64,000 nucleotides of DNA from Nymphaea colorata (Eukaryota > Streptophyta > Magnoliopsida > Nymphaeales > Nymphaeaceae), in contig NC_045140.1 in assembly GCF_008831285.2 (NCBI RefSeq), positions 26,554,131 to 26,618,130 of the forward strand, written 5' to 3'. The notes beneath the pieces were generated by a model. It had not been told where the DNA came from. It made no database searches and worked only from the letters and a program-made list of their open reading frames with translations. A program made the translations under genes and the position numbers. Shown piece by piece: positions 1 to 13,148 of the stretch (its first letter is position 1; every line of letters starts with the position of its first letter).

Positions 1-660
1 ATTAACTAGTATACGGTATTAATGCTCTTTCAAATATTTAAAGAAAAACAGCCACCTTTTGTTGCATTTCTCAGACAACTGCCTAAGTTACAGTTCACCC
101 TCATCCAATTCCTGATTCCTCACTAAAATGACAAAATTAACCTGTCTGTTTGCATCTTTAAATGGATAAGCATCCCTTTCTTAGCCTATTATACTTGTAT
201 CAACAGCTAAATGTAAATGAGGAAATCTGAAGGGGGAGGGTAAAGCAATGAAGTGGTTAGCCTAAGTAGTTAATCTAAAAGATATTCATTAATCAAACCA
301 TGAATATGTGAAAACTGAGGTAGTTAAAAAAACATCAACTCATGTTAGGTCCTCATCGGCAAATTACCAAATGTTTTTACAGCAAAATTATGTCGAAGGA
401 AAGACAATATAGAAGGAAACACCTGCCCTCTACGAAAAGCTACCCTCTTGCAATGCACATTTAAAATTGCAACGTGTATTAGTTCAGGGTGTAAATGCAT
501 CATAGAGCAAGGAAATCGTTTCAAAGCTTAAAGCATTAAATGGCACGATAAGATACAAGATTGAATTCGATGACCATGGTAAACAACCAGAACAATACAT
601 GTCCAAGCAAATAAAAGAACCTTAAATATATCACACTCAAAAGTCCAAGACAACAATTAC
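1..660. other. Intron of the SRD2-like gene reaching the window edge
   Basis: The last visible exon ends at 661 with the donor GTAATT on the minus strand. No in-frame continuation with an acceptor was found between here and base 1, so this stretch is read as intron. It is AT-rich and holds no recognisable repeat. Confidence 0.6.
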
Positions 661-1260
661 CTTTTGTCCCTTTCTTATGTTATGGTATATTTCAATGGTT
701 AGAACAATTTCAGGAAACTGAACTGGAGTGAACTCTTGTGGAATTGCTGCATTCATCTGCAGACAAAAGAAGGTACAATGAGAGATAAAAACGAAAGAAG
801 ATGGACAAACATGATAACCTATAGAAGCTTGATGAAATTAAACAAAAAAAAAATCCAAAAAGCTCCATGCTTGCTTCTAAATTGTCTATCAAGGCATATT
901 CTTGCTTTCAGTTTCCTACAGCTCTTTTGTGCAGGAATAGAGATCCATGAAGCAAGATTGGGCAGCATGAAAGTTAGACAAGAATGAAATCCCTCCCATA
1001 TGTCACTGTGCTCTATTTCATGATTATAAAAAATAAGAGAAAATATTTTCTGTCTATTAAAACCTGCCTATTGAATCTCCTAATTTTTAAAATAAGAAAG
1101 GTGCTTTTATCAAAATTGGCTGAAGCATTGATTGAGTATCCACAAAAGATCAGGCCAGCAACGAGAAAACAAAGACAATATTCCACCTTAATGAGTCTGA
1201 ATGCCTCTTCTCCAAGGTATGGATGACTACCAAGTCATATAGGTGCAGGTACGAGGGTAG

Positions 1261-1339
<79 letters not shown>

Positions 1340-4300
1340 CACACACACACCTGTGTATGTGTGTATATAATCTAGATCCAAACCATGAAGTACCATATAT
1401 GCTGTGAGTACCTGGGTCCTATAATTGTAGTGCCGGCATGGGTACATCACCCAAAATGGGAGCACCCAGGTGACTTAGGATAATGCTGTTACCATGCAAA
1501 GCAGCAAAAGCTCAAGAGAAAAGAAGAAATGAATCACAATTTCATGAGGCAGCATAAGCATTGCATGTCCAAATGATAGACTTTAGAAAGCTTACCTTTG
1601 ACGAAGAAGTTATAAATATTGAACTTGAAGATTTCACCGCCTGAGATTCGGCCACTGAAGTGGTTCTTTCATTCATTTCAGCCCTAAAACAATTGATGGA
1701 AGCCATTAGTATCGAGTGACGAACATAAATAAAACAACAGAATCCAAAAAGGAAGGCCAACTTAATTTACATAAACCCCGAGAATTCAGCCTCCAATCAA
1801 GTTGCGATGGATTGGTCGGATATGTGTATCTGAATCTGAGGTTTAGTTCAAGTTCTGAATTTCAGCTATCAAATCTTGTTGATTCTCTCCTAATAATTAG
1901 GAATCGCATCCGTAAAACAAACCTGAGTGAATGAAGTTCTGCCTTTGCTTTGTCTTCATCTTGCCTTCTTTTAACTTGTGCAAGTTGTTCTACTTTTGAC
2001 ATATCAGCACCCTGCTTGTTGGAAGGACAAATTAGAGTATAAGAAGAAAACTCAAGACATCTTCAAATCTCAAACAACATACTACCAGCTACATAAGATG
2101 TCTAAAATAGTAGTCAAATTCAGGAGCAGGACCAACTAATAGTCTATTCATGCTATCACCAGCTAACCAGAGAAGCAACTTTCTTATTGTTATTATTTTG
2201 TTTACTTGGTACCGGATAGAGGGAAGCAGTAAAGAAGGAACTAGAACAGGACGGCACTTGAGACTTGCTGTAGAACTTTCACTTGAATCGGCACTGGCAT
2301 TAGCTCCGGAACTGGAACAAGAAAGTGTTTTGCGACAGTAAAGAGAAACGGAAGAGGACAAAACCCCAACTGTTTGCTCCTTGATTCCTTTTAATTAATT
2401 AGCAGTGTGCAGTATGTACAAGTTCTCAAAGGTTGAAGAAAATAGAAAAACAACACACAGTATGTTCGCATTAGCATTCTCTGATAAAGGTGTTGCATTA
2501 CATATTTAGGTTTCTGTGCTTATATTTGTGCTCTAGAAAAGCCACTATGGCGTGCGATGACTTAAAGTATTTCAGTTAGTGGAAGGCAGTAAAAAACCCT
2601 TGAAGGAAGGCAGTAAAAAACCCTTGAAGGCCCCTTATACTTGAGCCCCAAGACTCCTACACTTTCCCATTGTGACTTCTTATCTTCCCTTCTTCAACCT
2701 ATATGTTCCAGAAAATTTAAGTGGAACTTAGTCAAGCAGCGCTTGACACAGCATCAATTATAACACATGCAGCTTAAGGAACATCTCTTAAACAAACTTA
2801 GGGAACAAACCAATAGTTCAACTAGCAATTTATGACATGAAATCATGCATCATGAACATAACATGAAACCTCTCCATTAGCACTTCACCATCCAGGAATA
2901 ACCAAAAGTAGGGATAAAAGCTCATCATTAAAGAGAACTTACATCTAATTCTGCAGCACGGCTATTTCGGTCAAAAACTCTTCCTCTCTTCTTTTTCACT
3001 GAATGAACAACTGTCTCAGAAGAGCCTTCACTTGGTGCTGTAAATCCCATAGTTTCAGTGGAACTTTCTTGGTTTGCTCTTTCTGGGCAAGGGAAATCAT
3101 CAGTTGGATCATTATGCACATCTGCATTCCTATAAAATCTCCGTGCATTATTATAAGGTTGTCTATTAGACCTTGCAGAGAAACATAACAGGAAGACTTT
3201 TGATTGATTTAGACTTGTATACGTCATATACTAGGCAGGGAGATTTAAGCATTTCCAATGCCAATACATGTTTTTTTAGAGGTGAAACATCAAATTTTTG
3301 GATTACATTAAAACTCATCAACAAAAATTAAATTCTTGCATACAATGAACCCAATGCATATTTAAGAAGATAGACAATTAAGAATACAACCAATGGTGTG
3401 AGAATCGACATCAACGCGAAAACAATACATACTTGCTTTCTTCCTTTTTTCAGTGACCTACAATGAGGCCCAATAAAAAATGGATCAAAGTAACAACGTA
3501 AGTGTAAGGTTCCTCTATGAAAATGCATTTCATGAAATAATCCATGATACATGAATCTTATGAAAAGTCTTACAAAATAAGGACCAACCCAATCCATTAG
3601 GAGGAGAAGGTAGAGAACAGTTACACTTGCCATGTTTCCAAAAGGATCCTCAGATTTTATCTGCGTCCTGGTAACCAGCTTGCTTAGCAAAAAAAAATTA
3701 ATTTAAATCATGGCCACAAATATTATCCCAAGGTTTTTAACAGTGAAATTTTTATCACATATTTCTCGGCAAAGTTGCTTTTCTCAAGAAAATGTTGGGA
3801 AGTTATCGGCAAATTTTTAGAAAAATAAAAAAAATCCTAAAAGTTAAGTAAAAATTGAAAAATGAGAAACCAATAAGAAGACATCAAAAAACTAGATAAA
3901 ATAATAAAAATAATGTCTTAACGATGATTAGAATGATAATAAATAATTTAATTCAAGTTTAAAGGTGAATCAATAATGTCACCCACCTCAAAAAAGAGAA
4001 ATGAAAAAAGGGAAAAAACATATAAATATATTTTTCATGTTTTTTCTCAAAAAGAAGCATTTGTATCACATTAATCTCATGATATTTTCGAAAATATCCT
4101 GATCTATGGCTGTGATTTAAATAAGTAATGCAAGGCCATGGTCACACCTGAACAAAATTATGAGAAAAATGACCAAATTAGGCAATCGAGATAAATAAAG
4201 AGAAGATTCTTGTACCACTTACATTTTGACTGATTGTTCTTCGGAACTTGAAACACTTCCAGTCTCCTCTGGAAGCTAACAAAAGTTCCAAATTGAAATC

Positions 4301-5985
4301 ATATTATTATTATATGAACACTTTATTTTTTTGATATATTATGAATACAACATTACCTTAAATGCTTCTTTGAGGGCCCTTTCAACCAAGTCCTCCTCGG
4401 AAAGAATTTTCAAGTCATCAACCCTTCAAAAATCAACCAAGCACCAATGAATTAAATGCCAAAGAAGAACTACAACTAATTAAAAAGACATTTGGCAACA
4501 CAATTTGAAGAAAATGCAACATATTATACGGTGGCAGTTTGAGACACCTATCCACCGACACTAAAGAAAATGCTAATTTATTAAAGTTTTTCACAAGGTA
4601 TAACTGTAAGAATATATTTGATAATGGTATTTATGACCTAACCACTTTTTAAGGATAATAAGCACTAGCTACTCTCAGTGAAATACTTGCTTTCATCGAT
4701 TACAATCCTGAAAAATAGTTCCTTCTCTTCCAGCTTGGTATTGTTTCCTCAAAATTCAAATTTATATCAGACTAAGTGCTTCATGGTTTCTAATTTAACA
4801 AAACTGACTTCTGCATTCTTCAACTGCTGATATCCAAACGAAAAAAACAATCGCCCTGAAGTTATACACCACTTAAAGAGAGAGACTGAAAGAATCATGA
4901 ACTAAATTGGAAGAAGGAAGGTGGACAAGGAAAAAGATACAAACATAATCTTTACGTGGTAAAGAAAGCAAAAGTTTACTTACGAGAGATTGACATTACA
5001 TGACTGAGATGATAGTTCGCACAAGTCCTTTTCTAAACCCTGACAATCAGGAAAAGGAATCACAAACAAAAATTTAAGGATGAAACAGAGACACGTCTGA
5101 CGTGGAAAAAGCATTCACGATCATGTCCTATCTGTCGTAAGCTGTTGGCCGTAAGAGTAGATAATAAAGTTGAACCAACTAACGGATGTATATAGAATAA
5201 GAAGAGAGGGAGCATATATCAAAAGAACATCAATATACCAAAGGAATCACAAATAATAAAATGTTTCACCATAGAGCACTTAAAAACTTCGCTGGCCTTC
5301 TATATCATACACATATATAAATCCCACCCAAACGCTAACCTTTTCGAAATTCGAACATGACGATAATGTGACGATGGCGGTGAATGATGATATTGAAGAA
5401 CGTTCTTGCATTCGATCTCTCACTATGCATATCATTTCATTTCAATAGCTTAAATAACCAAAAGAAAGGGGGGGAAAACCAAAGGAAAAGGGGGAGCCAG
5501 TTGAAGCAACTAAAATAAAAAGCAGCACAACTTCCAAATCCTCGTCAGAAAGGTAAACCAATAATAGAATCTGATTTCTTAGGGCTGGAATTCGAAGACG
5601 CACGGCGGCGTCCAATCCGACCGCATTCAACAACCAACGGCTATGGCGAACCCGACGGTTTTCAGAACCACGACGCACGGCATCAAATCCATCGGGACCA
5701 GACGGATATCTACAAGACATCCCGCGGGAGAAACGCCAAAGCTTATGATTTTCTTCCACGCAGAACCCCTCCGATCGACGAGAAGACAAAACCAGAGAGG
5801 CGTGATGCAGATAGGATCGGGAGTCTTACCTCCAATTCACGGACCACGGATGCCTGGAACTGCGGAACACTAGTAAGAGGGCCGACGAGGCCCGGAACAA
5901 ATATGGGCCCGCCTCGAGGGCGCGCTCTGCAGACTCCTTCCTCCTGGAGGGGAAGGCCTGGCAACTCCCTCACTCCCGACGCCAT
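661..5985 (-). CDS. SRD2: SRD2/SNAPC3-like snRNA-activating protein complex subunit (5' part, runs off left edge)
   Basis: Eight exons join in frame on the minus strand: 5830-5985, 4984-5039, 4357-4423, 4223-4275, 2943-3171, 1923-2011, 1596-1683 and 661-756, 834 nt or 278 codons, all with GT donors and AG acceptors. The start is the ATG at 5985. The N-terminus carries GGPIFVPGLVGPLTSVPQF (about residues 25-43), then VDDLKILSEEDLVERALKEA, a Lys/Arg-rich KKKRGRVFDRNSRAAELD stretch, a charged helix KVEQLAQVKRRQDEDKAKAE and, in the last visible exon, FPEIVLTIEIYHNIRKGQK. This order matches what I recall of plant SRD2 (SNAP50/SNAPC3), which binds the upstream element of snRNA genes as part of SNAPc and is nuclear. 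The C-terminal domain with the zinc-binding residues must lie left of base 1; no further coding exon was found in 1-660. Exon structure is well supported; the family name is from memory and could be checked by a protein search. Confidence 0.85.
1264..1350. repeat. (TA)n-(AC)n compound microsatellite
   Basis: A pure TA run at 1264-1329 passes into (AC)10 at 1331-1350. It lies in the intron between the exons at 1596-1683 and 661-756 of the SRD2-like gene. The short Tyr/Ile ORFs predicted over it are artefacts of the repeat. Confidence 0.97.
2581..2628. repeat. 24-bp perfect tandem duplication
   Basis: The unit GGAAGGCAGTAAAAAACCCT plus TGAA occurs twice back to back (2581-2604, 2605-2628) inside the 2012-2942 intron of the SRD2-like gene. 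Confidence 0.95.
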
Positions 5986-7489
5986 CCCAGTTCAAAATTT
6001 CTCGGAAGGCTTTGACGGTGGAACACCGAGGCTCGGACTTATATAGCGTTCCCTCGGGCGGCAAGAGGTGGCGGGTTTGCCGTATAAACGGATCGGGTTT
6101 CGGTTTTCTCTAAAATAGAAATTCGACAAGTTTTTATCGGATTCAGATGGAAGAAGCCAATACAGCACTATGCTGCTACACAATGTTATTATTCGTCTTA
6201 ATTGTTATTACATGTTGAATTAAAACTTGTCTTTAATTAAAATCTTAAATTGCATCATGTAGTTTCAAGCATATAATATAAAATGATAATGACACCGCAC
6301 TAGCACTCACGAAGGGTTTTCCTTATCAGGACAACACTAGCTTTTTCACCATACATGAAAATTCCGTCAAACTTTCAAATCAATAGAAGTGTTTCTGTAT
6401 AGCCGTCACCAGCATTAAGTCTCTCCTGTTTCCACCATTTAACCATAATTTTAGCAAGGTATCTTTCTTTTTATTTACATCCCACCGTCGTGTTGCATGT
6501 TCTGTTCCTTTTTTATTTACACCCCACCATTTAACCAAATTTTAGCAACATGTTCATGTTTTTCAAATTTCTGAATCAGCCTCAAACTTTTCTCGGGCGG
6601 TTGACTCGACCTCTGGAGGCCATTGAAAGCTGTTTAAATGCATGATTTAAATTTCACTTCACGTCATTCTTGTCGCCGCAGCGTTTGTTGATGATGCAAA
6701 TGAACAGGGCATCTTTGTGTGGTGAGATCGGGTGTCAATCGCATTCCTCGTTCGTCTGAAGCTGAAGGTATACCTCTCTTTCTTCTTCGTGCAGCAAATT
6801 TAATTTATAGACAAATAAGTCTGAAACACACTATATCGCTCTCTGACCAGGTGGATTCTTCTTCTTCCTTTTCCAGACATGGGAGAGATAAATTAACGGC
6901 CATTGGACGAGATGAAGGTAAATAGGGTCGCGACCAACAGCCGGTGTTCCATAATAACGAAAAGGAGAGAACTATCAGCCACAGGTGAATTTCTTCTCCA
7001 GGTTTTCTGCATGAAGCTCCAGCTCGGGCGGTCCTCAATTGACACTCTGTAGCGGAGATGCTAGAACGTAGACTTCAAAGAAACAGAAAATGTTCTCAAG
7101 TAGGGAACACCAACTTTCATACACCTTTTAGAAGAAATCGTGATACAAGAAATGCCACAGTACCATCGTAGCTAAATTGACAAAGAAATTCCTGCCGCCA
7201 GGGGAAAAGTGGGAGTGGCCACATACGCTATGCATGCTCTGCCCGCTCCAGCCTTTAGCTTTGCCTAAAACGTTTTTCATTTGATCACGAAGAAAGATGC
7301 CTCCTGGGGTTTACATGTTTGGATATGCATGACCTCAGCCGCTGACTAAGAGACTCCTTTGGTTTTGACGTTGAAGAGTCTTTCGGTTTATTCGTTTGCG
7401 AATCGGATTTACCTGGGAACTTACGAAGAGGAGTTGCAACCGCCCTTAAAACAGCCTGTACAACTTTTTCAATTTAATGAAGTGAACAT
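5986..7489. other. Intergenic: promoter side of SRD2-like gene and 3' flank of hydrolase gene
   Basis: The two minus-strand genes are arranged head to tail with about 1.5 kb between the hydrolase stop (7490) and the SRD2-like start (5985). The first 200 bases upstream of the start are GC-richer and contain a CGGATCGGGTTTCGG patch near 6090. Short ORFs at 6719-6925 and 6805-7038 show no recognisable protein. The part near 7100-7489 is the likely hydrolase 3' UTR. Confidence 0.6.
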
Positions 7490-10400
7490 TTATGGAAGAA
7501 GGCACTGCAGAAAGTGAGATGTTTGAACCTGATGTCCACTGCAGGTGCCCCTCGTGCAATCTGCAGAAGAGGACTCATCGTTTACTGCACCCAGAGAGGA
7601 GCATCGTCCCCATCTCCCATAATTCGAACTAGAGTGGGAGCAGCATTCTTCGCCTTGTCTGCTTTTGTCCTGAAATATTGGAAAGTGGTTACAGATCTGA
7701 GAGCCATGCCGATTCTTTTGGTCCTCGGAAATCATGGTGATTAAAGAAACAGAGCTTGGAGTCCCTAGTTTCGAATCTAGTTTGGAAAAAGAGCCAAGGC
7801 TATGTGGAATTTCTAAGAAAAAAAAGGGAAAATTGATCATCAAGGAACTTATTTTCCCTTTCAGACAACCACGGGATTACCTACTCAGTCTAAAGGCCCC
7901 AAGTCCAGAATTAAACATAAATTCACCTTAATTAAACATAAATTCACCTTCCATCCAAATTAAATTTACCTGCAACTGGAGTTCCTGATTTACATTGTTT
8001 CGGTCTGTCTCAATAGCCATATTTCCTTTTCCAAAAGATGAAGCAATCTGAAAAAAGTCTCAAGTAAAATTTACATTTTAGCATAAAGATTACTCAAAAA
8101 ACACTTTTGCACGAGAGACATAAAAGTTATAACTCGAAACATTATCAACCCTTACCCTGCTGGTGGTTCTCGGAGGACAAACTCCAGTACTGGAAAGCAA
8201 CTCACCAACTGATTTAGTGTACACTACAGGATATATACTACGTCAGATGGCTGGATTAAGAGACAAGAGAATACAACTAAGTAAAACCACAAAAGATCAA
8301 CGTTCAAGCTTTCTACATAAAGAATCCAAAGTTTCGTATACTGGAAAGTTATCTTACCATCTGCAGAAGAAGAGCTTCCAGCACTGGATTCCACCATCGG
8401 AAGGGCAGAAGGAATTTCAGGTAACAAATTCTGTGAGATGTTCACTGATCCAAACTGCATTTCAATATTATAAGTCCACAGATGAAAGGAAAGGTCGATG
8501 CAGAATAAAAGCATGAAGCATTGCCTTTTTCTTCACTTATCAATACCAAAGCTTGCGTGCAGAATGTTTATTGGAGCACATTTTGCCTTTGTGATTGATC
8601 ATCTCAAGTGAGGTTAATTGCATCCTTGCAAAGGCTAGAGAAGATGTACCTCTTTCCTGCCAGCACCAGCTTCGCCAGAATTGTGATAAAGCATACTTGA
8701 TTTTGATGAAGGAGCTTGTGGGGGATGAAGAACATTGTAGAAAAATATGGATGCAGAATCATAAAAAAATTGTGGTCGAGGAGAGTTGTGATCACCCTCA
8801 AATTTGATGATATTTTTATCTCCCTGCCAAATATTCATGGTTAATACTCGAAGTTCCACTTCAAGAATGTGTACAAGCCTGTGGTGCTACATGGCAGGTC
8901 ACATGATATTGATCATATTTAGGGGTTTTTTCATGAGAACATACTGCATAGGACTTGAAAATGATGTCAGAATGATGTGGCAGGATGAATGCATCCCCAG
9001 TTCCATGTGCAAACAAAGCTGGTATAAAAGTTCTGGGTGCAGTCTGTATCACAAGCACAAAGAAAATGTATGCGTTAAAAGAAATCAGTAGAACAAGATA
9101 AATCAAAGGGATGCTTAAGGTTGGTAATTTAGGGTACTGGAAGTAGCATCTATTGAAATGATAGTAGACACCAAATGATTAAAGCAAATCTTGGACTTGA
9201 CTATACAATTTTAAGATGTCTGATAAACCTGAGATGCATTGAGATCCATAATATCAAATCTGGCCCTTTTCTGGATAATATGCCTCATGTATTGAACAGC
9301 CATTTTGACCTGATGGTAAAAGAATTAGGTAAGGGACACATGACAAATGATTGATCGTTAAGATACCATTTACACATGATCTATCGGGTTATTAACTTAT
9401 TACAGAAACATACACACAGAAACACACATACAGACAGACACTGACATGGGATTCATGAGTTTATGCCGGTAAGAACACGCACAAACACACAACAGAAAGA
9501 AAAAAGAGATGCAAGGAGAATCCCAATGTACCTGAGATGTATGATCTCATTTTTCAGTATTTCCAAAATTTGAATTGAGAAACCTTTTAAAATTCACGTC
9601 CACCTTTTGATGTCTTTGTTCCATGCCATATCATTGATTTAGATGCCAGATGTGCAATATATAAGATATAAATATAGGAAGATTCTTTGTTAAAAAAATG
9701 ACATAATACGTTGGGTAACTATGAAAGTGTTCAAGAATTAAAGTATCCAACGTTAGTTTATACTAACATCAATACCTAAGTTTGGCAAGTGATTTTTATT
9801 CATCCAAAAATTTATTATGCCTGTCAATTTTCATGCTATGGTTTTGTTCATACATAGTGGGTCATTAGAAAATCTGCAGGTTCTCCATAGTTAATCACAT
9901 TGTGAAAGTCTGCAGGCTCTCCATAGCTATCACATGACAGTACATTCCGACTTGAAAAACTTTCAAGTCTGAGTGAAAACTTCAGGGAATATTCAATACC
10001 GAAGTATTTTGGACTTGTGGTCCTGTTGTTGATGTATTTGATATTAGAGGCAAATAAATGCCTCAGATGTTGAACCCATACAAATACAGACTGATTAGCA
10101 CGAGGAAACATATGGAAGATAAATGTGTCATACCGTGAATTTCGGGAGACGTATTCTATAAACATCCACAAGCTCCATCATCAGATCAAATAAGTTAGAG
10201 AAAGCACTGTCCAACACCATCCCAGCAATAGTGGGGTCATCTGCTCCATAGAGAAGGCTGCAACACAACTAAGTTTGTAAAGCACTAATTGTAGAAAAAC
10301 AACCTGTATGATTATGTGATGAAAAACATGGCAATCTTGTTTGTAATCTTTGATTTCAGTCACTTAGATTTTCAATTGTTCTTATTCAATATTTCAAAGC

Positions 10401-13148
10401 AGCCATCAAAATGATAGTGAATTCAATATTATGAGACCTCAAGTATCAATTGACATGTCACACATTTTTACTATTCTTATCAAACAAATTTATTTCCAAG
10501 AGATCATCTCTCTTAAGAAAATCGCCAGCATCCGACGCAATCTTTTGAAACCATAAACATATCTCATAGCAGCTGAAAATGAAAGTTGAAAACAATTAAA
10601 TAATTTCTTTTAACCAGAAACATATATCATCAATAGAACTGCAGAACAAGTCAAGCAATTCAAGCTCGATTCACATAAACTCAAACTTGTTTGTTGGATA
10701 ATCAAGTTCGAACTCGAGCTCGAGTTATATGTCATGTTGAGTTCGAGTTTCATGAACTCAACTTGATTCAGCTCAATCATACGTGTGGGTGTCATTTCAT
10801 GTGTACTTTCATCTTTTTTCTCTTATTTCTCTCTCCATTATTCTCCCCATCTTATTTAAAGGAGCGATAGTGAGAAGGCATGGTGCCACGGGAATGAGAT
10901 GCTTCAAGAAGAGGAGGAACAAGAACTGCACTTCCACTGTATGGGATGTGCTACCAGAGTTTCCAGCTCCAGAAAGCCACTGTGGTTCCTATCATTATCT
11001 CCCCCACTAACCACTTGGATCCACAAGTTTAAATGGAGCATAAAATGATTACGAGGAAAACAATCAGAATGGGCCATTTTGAGATTCCATTTGTCCTCAT
11101 TTTGTGGACAAACGGCTCTTTCTCTATCTAGGCTTCTCGAACTTTTTTCATAGTTCAGTTGAATGGAGCTCTGGTTTTTCTTTATGTACAAGCTTAACTG
11201 AATTGAGCTTGAGCCTGGCATGTGAAACTCCACTAGAGCTCAAGCCAAGTTCAACATGATCAAACTGGTCAAGCTCCAGCTAACTTCCAGCTTGAATCGA
11301 CGCTGTAGATGAGTACTCATGAAAGTCGAAAGAGTATACAATGAAAAGAAATGTACAGCCTTGATGGCCCTAACAATAAGATACTTGCTTTTATTGCGAA
11401 AGAGATGTCAGCAGAGCCAGAGTGAATATCAGATGCAGCATGTGCGCGAAACAAGCGAAACAATGATCCACCTATATACCTTGTAACCGCACCCATTGAC
11501 CGGCCCCACAAGCCAATACAGGAAACTTCTTCCTTCCTTCGCAGGTAAGATACTGCAACTTTCAAATCATCTTTCTGAAAAATATCACAAAAGCTGGCAG
11601 TTAGCAAATATATGCAGTTGGCCAGGTTGCTTCTAATCAAAGAACTTGTACCTCATGCCACCCAAGGCTAACATATTCACCCTCTGATAACCCTGAACCA
11701 GAAAAGTCAAGAGTGAAAAGAGTGATATTTGAAGGAAGGAGGATTACAGCTGCATCATTTGCATCTGCCCTACAGCCACTGCAGTTCAGATAAACAAAAA
11801 AACTCGAATATATCAACTTATCTCCAAAATCTTAACCGGGATAAAATGTAAAATCAATGTGTAAACCTTGGTCCAGGATTAACTGAAAAAGGTGACTATT
11901 ATATATTACTGAAAGAATACTTTTCATGTATCAGTACATGAAAATCTCATTCAGGAACAAAATTACAAGAATTAACAAAAGACCTGTTCCCATGGCAGTA
12001 GATAACACAAGGAAGAGGAATATTTTCTGGACGTGGTGAAGGAACATAGTGGCTGCACTGTAACGTATGGCCTCTTCCATTTCTGAGCTGAAAATTTCCG
12101 GGGTCTCCCAATCAATAAAGCAAAGGATATTGGAGAAGAGAAGAAAAGCACAAGTACAATAAAATATTCATTTGTTTGGCTTCCATACTTGCCTCAATAT
12201 CTTCACGTTTGAACTTTCTTCCTCCAAGAGTGAACTCGGTTTCCCATAAATATTGATCTGGATTGTACTCTGCCCTGTATCCAACCAGTGAAAGGAGTAC
12301 ATATGAAAGGCTTTCAAGTTGCCATGGCTTCATTTTTCTGTACCATGCAAACCATATAAACGTGCACTTCTATTTGTGTGTATGCATTTGTGTGCGCATG
12401 CATATATCATTAGTAAAATTTGCAGCCTCTAAAAGATTGAGGAGTCATGGGAATCTGCTTTAAGCGCACCAACAAAGGATCTCAATAGGCATGAAAAGGA
12501 ACGTATTAAAAGTTGTTTCCCGTTCCATGATATTAATAATTTCGCTCTTCACATTCTAAATTTTCAAGACTTACAACTTAATGTGGAATTTCTAGATCTT
12601 GCACGTAATTCATGGAAAGCGCTTAATGATACTTCAAGTCTGCAGGAATTTAGGACTCAAAAACCATATCAGACTGTAATTCTAGTACATCAGGCTCTGA
12701 TATGGAAATTGAAACACATTGATGAAGACATGAACATAGCAGTACGACAAACATGGAAAACTTCTGTAACGCCTTAGCCAGAAATGTCGTTTTAGGCTAT
12801 CTTTATTGCTAGTTTTGGTAGGTTAAGGTTGATTATTTCTCTTTTAGTTGTTAGGCCATCAACTATTCAGTGCTGAAGCGTCCATAAATACATTGCAGGT
12901 GAAAGTGGAGCCATAAAGGCCGACGGAGATAAATCAAATACCAACGGTTTGTTTAAGTCAGATAGCTTCATGAGTATAAACTCATTGTTGACTGTCTCGT
13001 GTATGTATTATGAGTTGAAAACGCCTTTTTCAACAAAGACACATTCATTCAACAAGAAAAACGTGATGTCAAACGGCACAAAACCACAAAGTAGTGAGAA
13101 CAGGTACCTTGGAGGCCGAATCACAAAATTGATGAACTGTTCAATCAT
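7490..13148 (-). CDS. Plant alpha/beta-hydrolase (serine aminopeptidase S33-like fold) with long C-terminal tail
   Basis: Thirteen exons join exactly to 450 codons (449 aa): 13108-13148, 12193-12274, 11984-12087, 11652-11778, 11480-11574, 10134-10257, 9229-9309, 8945-9043, 8650-8823, 8358-8454, 8156-8223, 7970-8047, 7490-7669. The protein opens MIEQFINFVIRPPR and then AEYNPDQYLWETEF, typical of this plant family. The oxyanion His-Gly is in YCHGN (residues 71-75). The nucleophile elbow GLWGRSMGA places catalytic Ser at 144, Asp at 235 (HGTGDAF) and His at 263 (EGDHNSPRP), so the triad is complete. Residues after about 290 form a Ser/Cys-rich low-complexity tail unlike the catalytic core; its last exon is the least certain. 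The second intron uses a GC donor (12088-12192). The substrate is unknown; lipid or peptide ester hydrolysis is inferred from the fold only. No signal peptide is seen. Confidence 0.93.
7909..7950. repeat. 21-bp perfect tandem duplication
   Basis: AATTAAACATAAATTCACCT plus T is repeated at 7909-7929 and 7930-7950, in the last intron of the hydrolase gene. Confidence 0.95.
10640..11300. repeat. Degenerate CTCGAGCTCGA-type dispersed repeat inside hydrolase intron
   Basis: Two blocks, about 10650-10790 and 11150-11290, are built of repeated variants of TCAAGCTCGA, GAACTCGAGCTCGAG and CAACTTG on alternating strands. They bracket an unrelated-looking segment and lie in the intron between the exons ending 11480 and starting 10257. 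The texture matches 15800-16136 and the delimited element at 36077-36623. Element ends and a target duplication were not found here. Confidence 0.55.

Noticed and set aside
1235-1465. Tyr/Ile-repeat ORFs over the TA microsatellites (also at 35138-35356 and 38859-39134)
   Set aside because: Direct translation of simple repeats, not genes.
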